NCBI GenBank assembly: GCA_013336035.1
Contig: JAAXUL010000353.1
Span: forward strand, 1 to 7,698
DNA from: Chloroflexales bacterium
GTDB taxonomy: Bacteria > Chloroflexota > Chloroflexia > Chloroflexales > Chloroflexaceae
Direction: 5' to 3'
Length of the DNA stretch: 7,698 bases
Positions 1 through 5,201 of the stretch are shown piece after piece; the first letter of the stretch is position 1, and the number at the start of each line of letters is the position of its first letter. A program made the position numbers and the translations under genes. Under the pieces are notes generated by a model, which did no database searches, was not told the DNA's origin, and was given only the letters and a program-made list of their open reading frames with translations.

Positions 1-1
1 C

Positions 2-354
2 GGCGCGCTCTATAACGCCAGCTCGGCGCCGGGCACGCGCGCCGCGATCCAGCGTGCCTGCGCGGGCGGGACAGTCGGGTCTCGCTCGCCTGCTGCACAG
101 TGTCCAGGAGGGGGTCGAGGGTTGATCAAGGATGGCGAGAGTCGCGAGCGTTACCCCGGCCAGAATCAAGGTGATATAGGGTGGTACGGTCCACAGCCCG
201 CGACCAGCCCAGCGTAATCTGCGGCCATCATAGCTGTGAACGCGTTCACGCGAATGGGCCGCGGGGCGAGGTATTCCCGTACCCGGCGCGTGAGATTGTC
301 GCGACCATGGGTGGGGGGAAAGGCGCGACACTCGGAGGGGCGTAGCAGCGCCAC
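2..354 (-). pseudogene. Degenerate C-terminal fragment of an alpha/beta-hydrolase (truncated at the left edge)
   Basis: No single frame gives a normal protein here, but pieces in different minus-strand frames read in order like the end of an alpha/beta-hydrolase. Positions 354-199 encode a stretch ending NAFTAMMAADYAGLVA, reminiscent of a cap/late helix. In another frame, 196-155 encodes LWTVPPYITLILAG, like the beta strand before the catalytic Asp. In a third frame, 90-13 encodes GERDPTVPPAQAR followed by WIAARVPGAELAL, matching the family's G-x-x-D and PGAEL pattern, then stops at TAG (12-10). Positions 16-2 in the second frame then read VIERA, as expected just before the catalytic His, so about one base appears to be missing. 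Roughly 67 nt of unrelated sequence separate LILAG from GERD. The nucleophile half is absent, because the response regulator gene lies immediately upstream. The assignment rests on pattern memory, not a search. Alternatives are plain non-coding DNA or a real 62-aa GTG-started ORF at 354-166. Confidence 0.4.
236..249. repeat. 14-bp perfect palindrome
   Basis: GTGAACGCGTTCAC is identical to its reverse complement over all 14 bases. It resembles a dimeric-regulator operator in size, but its centre is G/C rather than the C/G centre typical of LacI-family operators. No promoter or intact gene lies beside it, and it falls inside the presumed hydrolase remnant, so it may be chance. Confidence 0.5.
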
Positions 355-361
355 CAGGCGC
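348..361 (-). other. Small GC hairpin just after the response regulator stop
   Basis: Read on the minus strand, GCGCC-TGGT-GGCGC can form a 5-bp stem with a 4-nt loop, starting 6 nt after the TAG stop of the response regulator. There is no following T-run, so it does not qualify as a standard intrinsic terminator. It could protect the 3' end of the transcript or be incidental. Confidence 0.25.
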
Positions 362-366
362 GACGG

Positions 367-1026
367 CTAGGCCAGCGGCTCGTCCCGTCGCACCAGGCCC
401 CGGGTCCAGGCGCGGGCGATCGCCGCGGCCCGCGTCGTGACCCCGAGCTTCTCGAGGATCGTCCCGACGTGACCCTTGACCGTCGCGGCGCTGATGTGCA
501 GCTGCTCCGCGATCTCGCCGTTCGACTGGCCGTGGGCCATGCGCCGAAGCACCGCCCACTCGCGCCTGGTCAGCTCGACCTGGGCCCGTGCGGGTTGCTG
601 GAGCTGCTCGACCAGCGCCTGCGCCGCCTCAGGTGCGAGGGTGGTCTTGCCCTGGGAGGCTCGGCGAATGGTCTGGATCAGGTCGAAGGCCGAGATGTTC
701 TTGAGCATGTAGCTGATCGCGCCGGCCTGGAGCGCCCGCTCGACCAGGGCACGGTCGTCGAAGCTGCTGAGGGCAATCACTTTGATCCCGGGCTGCTGCC
801 GCCGCAGCGCGGCGATCACCTCGGGGCCCTGCTGCTCCCCGAGCAGCATATCCATCAGCACGACCTCGGGGGTCGTCGCCGCGCAGAGCCGCAGCGCCTC
901 CTCACCCGTCTCGGCCTCGCCGAGCAGGGTGATGTCGTCGAAGCTCTTGAGCATATAGCTCAGGCCGATGCGGGTTACCTCGTGGTCGTCGACGAGCACC
1001 ACGCCGATCTTCTGGGCTGTGGTCAT
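367..1026 (-). CDS. NarL/LuxR-type response regulator
   Basis: DNA-binding response regulator of 219 aa, the output half of the two-component system with the kinase upstream. Residues 7-122 form a receiver domain: acidic pair D13-D14, phospho-acceptor D59 in VVLMDM, switch residue S87 in IALSS, and K109 in SYMLKN. A linker follows, then a C-terminal LuxR/GerE helix-turn-helix at about 150-207, with LTRREW, the SNGEIAEQL helix and the recognition segment ISAATVKGHV. The length is normal for the family. The start is placed at the ATG at 1026-1024 (MTTAQKIG) because an AGGAGG lies 7 nt upstream and the codon overlaps the kinase stop as ATGA. The frame stays open 16 codons further upstream, but that extension lies inside the kinase gene and the receiver fold begins right after MTTAQK. 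The overlap implies translational coupling and balanced expression. All key residues are present. Its target is inferred, possibly the divergent spacer next to the kinase. Confidence 0.95.
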   Translation of the reverse strand: MTTAQKIGVVLVDDHEVTRIGLSYMLKSFDDITLLGEAETGEEALRLCAATTPEVVLMDMLLGEQQGPEVIAALRRQQPGIKVIALSSFDDRALVERALQAGAISYMLKNISAFDLIQTIRRASQGKTTLAPEAAQALVEQLQQPARAQVELTRREWAVLRRMAHGQSNGEIAEQLHISAATVKGHVGTILEKLGVTTRAAAIARAWTRGLVRRDEPLA

Positions 1027-3755
1027 GCTCCGTCCTCCTGCGCCAAAACACCGCGCCAGATCAGCTCGACCCATGTGCCATGGCCGGGCTGGCTGGCGAG
1101 CTCAAGCCTGGCCCCAATCGTGGCCGCGCGCTCGCGCATGATCCCGATGCCGAAGCTGCCCGCGCCAGCCTGCGCGGGCTGAAACCCACGCCCGTCGTCG
1201 TGCACGTGGATCGTAATGGTCCCGCTCCAGGGCTCCTCGTGGTCGCGCGCAGGCGGCTCGACGCGCATCCGCACGGTCGCCGAGCGGGCGCGGGCGTGCT
1301 TGATCACATTGCTCAGGCTCTCCTGGACAATGCGGTAGAGCGCCACCTGCACTGCCGGGGGCAGCGGCGGTGCCGGGTCGAGGTTGACCGTAATGGCGAT
1401 GCCACGCCGCCCGCCGAAGGCCTGGGTGAGCTGGCCAATGGCCTCGTGTAGCGGTGCCGCGGCGAGGGCCGCCGGGCGCAGCTCGACGAGCAGGGCGCGC
1501 ATCTCGGCCAGGGCGCCGCGCACGAACTGCTGCACCAGCTCCAGGCCCTGGCGCCCCTCGTCGGCGCTCTTGCGGGCCACGGCCGGCAGGCGCTCGGCGA
1601 TCAGGCTGGCCGAGAAGAGGCTCTGAGTGACCGAGTCGTGCAGCTCGCGGGCGAGCCGGTTGCGCTCCTCGTCGACGGCATCGCGGCGGGTCTGCTGGGC
1701 ACGGCGGGCGTTCTCGATCGCCGTCGCGGCGTGGGCGGCCAGCAGCTCGAGGATGATCAGGTCATCGTCATTGTACATCCCTGGCGGGTAGCACTGGGCG
1801 AAGAGCAGGCCGTAGAGCCCATCGGCGGTAAGAAATGATGCCGCCAGCCCCGAGCGGGTGTCCTCCCCATCGCCGAAGACCGAGAACTCTACCTCGGGGT
1901 GCTGCTCGTAGAACTCCAGGAAGTCGTCGACCCGCAACGAGGGGCCGTGGCTGCGGATGAAGCCGGCGAAGCTCTGCTCGAGGGGCGCCCGCCCGCGCCC
2001 GGCCACCAAGAAGCCCGCCCGATCATAGTTGTAGACATGCGCGACCATCCGCTCCTCGGCCTCGACCAGGGAGATCACGAAGGCCTCGACCGGCATGAGG
2101 TGGGCCGCGGCCCGGTGGATCGCGGCGTAGAGGGTCGGCAGATCGAGGCCGGCGGCGTTGATCATCCGGCTGGCGGCGTTCAGACGCTCCAGGCGCTCGC
2201 TGCTCCGAACCGCGCGCTCGTACAGCTGGACGTTGGCGGCGGCGGTGGCGATGGCGCCGGCGATGGTCTGGGCCAGCGAGACCGCGTCGGGGGTAAGCTG
2301 GCTACCCGGCTGCTCGACGCGGATCTGGAGCAGCCCGATCGCAGTGTCATGGGCGTGTAGCGCGACGGTCAGGATTACGCACCCTGGGTGGGACCGTTCC
2401 TCGAGGAAGACGTTGCCTCCCTGCGCGGTCACCCTGGCTGCAACCCCATCGAGAGCGCCAGGCTGCGGCTCGGGGGCTTCGCCATCCTCGCTGGCACGGG
2501 CGACAATGGAGAGGCTGCCGGCGGAGGAGGCGCTGAGGGCCACCAGCACCTCGGCGGCGGAGAAGGCCTCGCGGAGGAGCTGGCAGACGAGCTCAAGGGT
2601 TTCGCGCAGGCTGGTCATCCCGCCGAGCAGGTGGGCGATCCGGTTGAGCAGCGTGAGCTCATCCACGCGCCGGCTGAGCCCCAGGTTGAGCTGGCGCAGC
2701 TCCTCCTGGAGCAGCTTATAGCTTGTCGTGTCGAAGACGATGCCGTCCCAGATCGTGCGCCCGTCGGCGAGGCGGCGGGGCGACGCGCGCGCGCGCACCC
2801 AGCGCACGCTCCCATCGACGGCGACGTAGCGGTGCTCGTGCTCATACGGGGCGACGTTCGCCCGGGCCGCGTCTCTGCGGGCCTCGTACGTTGGCACATC
2901 CTCTGAATAGAGCTCGAACGGGAGGCGGGTGCCATTCACGAGCGTCTGCTCGACGCTGACCCCGGTGCGCCGCTCCAGGCCGCGGCTCATATAGGTCCGC
3001 CGAACGCTGCCGTCGGGATGCTCCTCCAGCTGGTAGATGTAGGCGTCGGGCAGATTGTCGCCGATCGCCCGCAGCATCGCCTCACGCTCGCGCAGGGTCG
3101 CAATGGCGCGGTTGCGCTGGAGGAAGGCGCCGATGATCTCGGCGGTGGTGCGGATCAGCAGCACCTCCTGGACATCCCACTCGCGCGCCTCGCGGTCGTC
3201 GAAGGCGATGTAGCCCCACCAGTGCCCGTCCACAAAGATCGAGAAGAACTGCACCGCGCCGATGCCGAGGTCGCGCTCGATGGCGATGAGCGGCGGCGTG
3301 CCCACGAACAGCTGCTCGACCGGGCCGCCGATATGCTCGCCGGCCGCCAGGGCCTGGTAGTTGGCCGTGGGGACGCTCGACCAGGGGATGTGATACGCCG
3401 GCCCGTAGCGCTTGCCGAGGGGCTGCTCACCAGGCGCATAGCCCTCGGCGATGGGGCGCGAGCTGAAGCCGGACTCCGGGTGGGTGAAGTTCTCGAACAG
3501 GGTGACGCGCAGCACCCCGGCGCCCGCACGGAGCTGCTCGAGGGCCTCGGCGAGGGCCTGACGCTCGTCGGCGGGGCTCGCCGCGCCGCCAATCAGGCAG
3601 CGCGAGCAGGCCGCCAGGGCGCGCTGGATGCGCTCGCGGCGCTCCAGGACGGCCACGAGCTCCGCAACCGTCATCCCATCCTCAGGCACCAGCTCGACGG
3701 GTGGTGTTGCCCTATGCACGTTGGTCGTCATGCCATCGTCTGTTGGCCTATACAT
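1023..3755 (-). CDS. Soluble multi-sensor histidine kinase (GAF-PAS-GAF-GAF-HisKA_3-HATPase)
   Basis: Sensor kinase of 910 aa, with no signal peptide or membrane segment, so it should sense in the cytoplasm. Order: N-terminal coiled segment with C50-x-x-C53; GAF 1 at about 60-215 (ends GYIAFDD); PAS with PAC at about 224-347 (PDAYIYQLEE, then YVAVDGSVRWV); a linking helix; GAF 2 at about 368-512; GAF 3 at about 525-685; HisKA_3 at about 690-770 with phospho-acceptor H706 in ARELHDSVTQ and the conserved ELRPAAL; HATPase at about 800-903 with N-box ESLSNVIKH (N816), DDGRGF and the GIGI loop. This is the NarX/DesK-like catalytic class that pairs with NarL-type regulators, and such a regulator overlaps its stop codon. 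All catalytic motifs look intact. The ligands of the GAF and PAS domains cannot be read from sequence. An in-frame ATG at 3731 (MTTNVHR) is an alternative start; neither start has a clear Shine-Dalgarno sequence. Confidence 0.95.
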   Translation of the reverse strand: MYRPTDDGMTTNVHRATPPVELVPEDGMTVAELVAVLERRERIQRALAACSRCLIGGAASPADERQALAEALEQLRAGAGVLRVTLFENFTHPESGFSSRPIAEGYAPGEQPLGKRYGPAYHIPWSSVPTANYQALAAGEHIGGPVEQLFVGTPPLIAIERDLGIGAVQFFSIFVDGHWWGYIAFDDREAREWDVQEVLLIRTTAEIIGAFLQRNRAIATLREREAMLRAIGDNLPDAYIYQLEEHPDGSVRRTYMSRGLERRTGVSVEQTLVNGTRLPFELYSEDVPTYEARRDAARANVAPYEHEHRYVAVDGSVRWVRARASPRRLADGRTIWDGIVFDTTSYKLLQEELRQLNLGLSRRVDELTLLNRIAHLLGGMTSLRETLELVCQLLREAFSAAEVLVALSASSAGSLSIVARASEDGEAPEPQPGALDGVAARVTAQGGNVFLEERSHPGCVILTVALHAHDTAIGLLQIRVEQPGSQLTPDAVSLAQTIAGAIATAAANVQLYERAVRSSERLERLNAASRMINAAGLDLPTLYAAIHRAAAHLMPVEAFVISLVEAEERMVAHVYNYDRAGFLVAGRGRAPLEQSFAGFIRSHGPSLRVDDFLEFYEQHPEVEFSVFGDGEDTRSGLAASFLTADGLYGLLFAQCYPPGMYNDDDLIILELLAAHAATAIENARRAQQTRRDAVDEERNRLARELHDSVTQSLFSASLIAERLPAVARKSADEGRQGLELVQQFVRGALAEMRALLVELRPAALAAAPLHEAIGQLTQAFGGRRGIAITVNLDPAPPLPPAVQVALYRIVQESLSNVIKHARARSATVRMRVEPPARDHEEPWSGTITIHVHDDGRGFQPAQAGAGSFGIGIMRERAATIGARLELASQPGHGTWVELIWRGVLAQEDGA
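1034..1039 (-). promoter_or_regulatory. Ribosome binding site of the response regulator
   Basis: AGGAGG on the minus strand, 7 nt before the ATG at 1026-1024. It lies inside the 3' end of the kinase gene. It decides the start of the response regulator against the longer open frame. Confidence 0.85.
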
Positions 3756-3766
3756 CGCACACTATG

Positions 3767-3781
3767 GATAGAGGCAGTATA
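3767..3781 (-). promoter_or_regulatory. Putative promoter -10 region / box of the two-component operon
   Basis: On the minus strand the sequence reads TATACTGCCTCTATC. TATACT differs from the sigma-70 -10 consensus at one base and lies about 20 nt before the upstream kinase ATG (45 nt before the alternative ATG at 3731). No good -35 hexamer is seen at 16-18 bp. The same pattern, TATACTnnCnCTATC, faces the other way at 3933-3947. Confidence 0.4.
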
Positions 3782-3860
3782 CCATCTCGCCTCGCAAGGG
3801 AGCATCGAGGATGGCCCCGGTCGCGTGCGCTCTGAGGATGGGGTGGGCCGCGCCGCCGGG

Positions 3861-3890
3861 AGGGGGAGGGTGCCACCCGTAAGGGGGAGG
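3861..3890 (+). repeat. Two AGGGGGAGG direct repeats, 21 bp apart, in a G-rich tract
   Basis: AGGGGGAGG occurs at 3861-3869 and 3882-3890, an offset of 21 bp or two helical turns, so both copies lie on the same DNA face. Between them lies GGGTGCCACCC, an imperfect dyad. Together with GGG at 3858-3860, the tract has several closely spaced G-runs on the plus strand. Its place in the middle of a divergent spacer suggests tandem regulator sites. A structural G-rich element is the alternative. Confidence 0.4.
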
Positions 3891-3909
3891 CTTCTATCCG
3901 CCAGGCGCG

Positions 3910-3925
3910 GGCGCCCAGAGGCGCC
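3910..3925 (+). other. GGCGCC-CAGA-GGCGCC hairpin or repeat
   Basis: Two self-complementary GGCGCC hexamers flank CAGA, giving a possible 6-bp stem and 4-nt loop. It lies 7 bp upstream of the TATACT at 3933-3938, roughly where a -35 element would be, and no TTGACA-like hexamer is seen there. It has no T-run, so it is not an intrinsic terminator. Confidence 0.3.
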
Positions 3926-3932
3926 GAGGCCC

Positions 3933-3947
3933 TATACTCACGCTATC
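3933..3947 (+). promoter_or_regulatory. Putative promoter -10 region / box of the LysM-CPBP-S41 operon
   Basis: TATACTCACGCTATC. TATACT matches five of six -10 consensus bases and would place a transcript start near 3945, about 33 nt before the LysM ATG. The expected -35 position is GC-rich and does not match consensus, so activation by a regulator would fit. It is the mirror partner of the box at 3767-3781. Confidence 0.4.
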
Positions 3948-3963
3948 GTTGAGTAGCGATAGC
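3942..3963 (+). promoter_or_regulatory. Inverted repeat GCTATCG / CGATAGC near the presumed transcript start
   Basis: GCTATCG (3942-3948) and CGATAGC (3957-3963) are exact inverted repeats around an 8-nt spacer, TTGAGTAG. The left arm overlaps the CTATC half of the presumed promoter box. It could be a dimeric operator over the start site or a 5'-UTR stem-loop. Its right edge is 15 nt before the LysM start codon. Confidence 0.45.
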
Positions 3964-3977
3964 TATGTGGGTGCCCG

Positions 3978-4379
3978 ATGCCGTATCTGATCTACACCGT
4001 TCAGCCGGAAGACCGTGTGCGTGGGCTGCACGGACTGGCGCGCTGGCTGTACGGCGCGCCGGAGCGGTGGGTCGAGCTGTACCACGCGAACCAGGGCGTG
4101 ATCGGGGACGATCCTATCGCGCTCCGGCCAGGGCAGCAGCTTATGGTCCCGTACGACCCTGCCACGAACCCCCTCCGCATCAGCCTCTACCGGGTCCAGG
4201 GCGATGATTACCGCTCCGGTCTGGCCGGGATCGCGCTGCGCCACCTTGGCGACCCAGGGCGCGCCGAGCAGATCTACCGGATCAACCGGGGCGTCATCGG
4301 CGAGAACCCGGACCAGCTGCAGACCGGCCAGCTGCTGATCATGCCTCAAAGGACTCACAATCCCTATGTCAATGAATGA
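3978..4379 (+). CDS. Tandem LysM-domain protein without a signal peptide
   Basis: A 133-aa protein made almost entirely of two LysM modules, which in general bind N-acetylglucosamine-containing glycans such as peptidoglycan. Module 1 is at about 4-58 (starts LIYTVQPED, ends LRPGQQLMVP) and module 2 at about 69-123 (starts LYRVQGDD, ends LQTGQLLIMP). The copies resemble each other, e.g. NQGVIGDDP and NRGVIGENP, consistent with internal duplication. There is no signal peptide, lipobox or membrane helix, so export is not evident; it may act in the cytoplasm as a small scaffold. The ATG is the only reasonable start, since an in-frame TAG lies at 3960-3962; its Shine-Dalgarno sequence is poor. It is the first gene of the operon and overlaps the next gene by 14 nt. 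The family call is firm; the role is unknown. Confidence 0.9.
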   Translation: MPYLIYTVQPEDRVRGLHGLARWLYGAPERWVELYHANQGVIGDDPIALRPGQQLMVPYDPATNPLRISLYRVQGDDYRSGLAGIALRHLGDPGRAEQIYRINRGVIGENPDQLQTGQLLIMPQRTHNPYVNE

Positions 4380-5199
4380 CGCCACGAAGCGCATCGCCAC
4401 CTACCTCGTCCTCGTCTTCGGCGTGAGCATCCCGCTCTATGGGCTCGTGATCCGCGGCGGCGGGCTGAGCGGCCCCGGCGGGCTGTACGTGCTGCCGCTC
4501 ATGTGGGCGCCGGCGCTCGCGGGCCTGCTCACCACCTTCATCTTCCAGCGCAACCTGCGCGGGATGGGCTGGGGCTTTGGGAAGCCGATCTACTACCTCA
4601 TCGCCTACCTGCTGCCCATCCTCTACGCCGGCGTCGTCTACGGCCTGGCCTGGCTGCTCGGCCTGGGGCGGCTCGACCCCAGCGGCGTCGAGGGGCCGGT
4701 CGGCCCATTCATCATCTCGGCCCTGACCATCCACATCCTCGAGGCGGGGCTGCTGGCCCTCGGCGAGGAGATCGGCTGGCGCGGCGTGCTGGTCCCCCAG
4801 CTCGCGCGGGTGCAGCCGTTCGCCCGCACGGCCGTCATCAGCGGGGTGATCTGGGGCCTCTGGCACGTGCCGCTGATCAGCGGCGGCGGCGGCTACACCA
4901 GTGGCGCGCCCGCCTGGTACGCGGTCGCCTGCTTTCTGGTGCACATCGTCGGCGTGTCGTTCGCCTTCGCCTGGCTGCGGCTAGCCTCCGGCAGCATCTG
5001 GCCGGCGGTGCTGCTGCACGCCACCCACAACGCCTTCATCCAGGGGGTGCTGGACAAGCTCACCGCGGACACGGGCCCCACCGAGTACGTCACCACCGAG
5101 TTCGGCCTCGGCCTGGCGCTCATCGGCGTCGTCGTCGGGCTGGTCTTCTGGAAGCTAGGGGGCTCGCTGGCAAGCGCGCCCAGAGCCATCAGGAGCTAA
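4366..5199 (+). CDS. CPBP-family (CAAX/Rce1-like) intramembrane metalloprotease homologue
   Basis: A 277-aa polytopic membrane protein of the CPBP/ABI family, whose eukaryotic member Rce1 cleaves prenylated CAAX proteins; bacterial members have varied or unknown substrates. Hydrophobic helices are seen at about 11-29, 41-61, 76-100, 113-133, 155-172, 183-205, 210-225 and 246-263. The three family motifs are present: E134-E135-x3-R139 in GEEIGWRG, H167 in IWGLWHVP, and H218-x3-N222 in LLHATHN. These form the presumed metal and catalytic site, so it looks active. The start at 4366 (MSMNDATK) lies inside the LysM gene, with an AAAGGA about 12 nt upstream; ATG 4372 is an alternative. The 14-nt overlap upstream and 2-nt gap to the lipoprotein gene indicate one translationally linked operon. 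The substrate is unknown; an envelope or lipoprotein partner is only an inference from context. Confidence 0.9.
   Translation: MSMNDATKRIATYLVLVFGVSIPLYGLVIRGGGLSGPGGLYVLPLMWAPALAGLLTTFIFQRNLRGMGWGFGKPIYYLIAYLLPILYAGVVYGLAWLLGLGRLDPSGVEGPVGPFIISALTIHILEAGLLALGEEIGWRGVLVPQLARVQPFARTAVISGVIWGLWHVPLISGGGGYTSGAPAWYAVACFLVHIVGVSFAFAWLRLASGSIWPAVLLHATHNAFIQGVLDKLTADTGPTEYVTTEFGLGLALIGVVVGLVFWKLGGSLASAPRAIRS
5191..5195 (+). promoter_or_regulatory. Ribosome binding site of the S41 lipoprotein gene
   Basis: AGGAG with 6 nt to the ATG at 5202-5204. It lies in the last codons of the CPBP gene and fixes the start of the lipoprotein: the frame remains open far upstream to 4503, but only as an out-of-frame reading of the CPBP gene. 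Confidence 0.8.
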
Positions 5200-5201
5200 C
5201 A

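Noticed and set aside
88..200. Single-helix membrane protein in a frame open from about 331 to the left edge
   Set aside because: One hydrophobic stretch (TLILAGVTLATLAIL) suggested it, but flanking residues are Arg-rich and featureless, and LILAG is better explained as a hydrolase beta strand.
1027..1074. 16-residue N-terminal extension of the response regulator
   Set aside because: It lies inside the kinase coding region; the ATG at 1026 has an ideal Shine-Dalgarno sequence and begins just before the receiver fold.
469..3755. Plus-strand open frames of up to about 300 codons across the two-component genes
   Set aside because: All are antisense shadows of the kinase and regulator. They show biased composition and no recognisable domains.
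4503..5201. Upstream in-frame extension of the lipoprotein gene by 233 codons
   Set aside because: This part is an Arg/Pro-rich out-of-frame reading of the CPBP gene. The lipobox signal peptide and AGGAG site fix the start at 5202.
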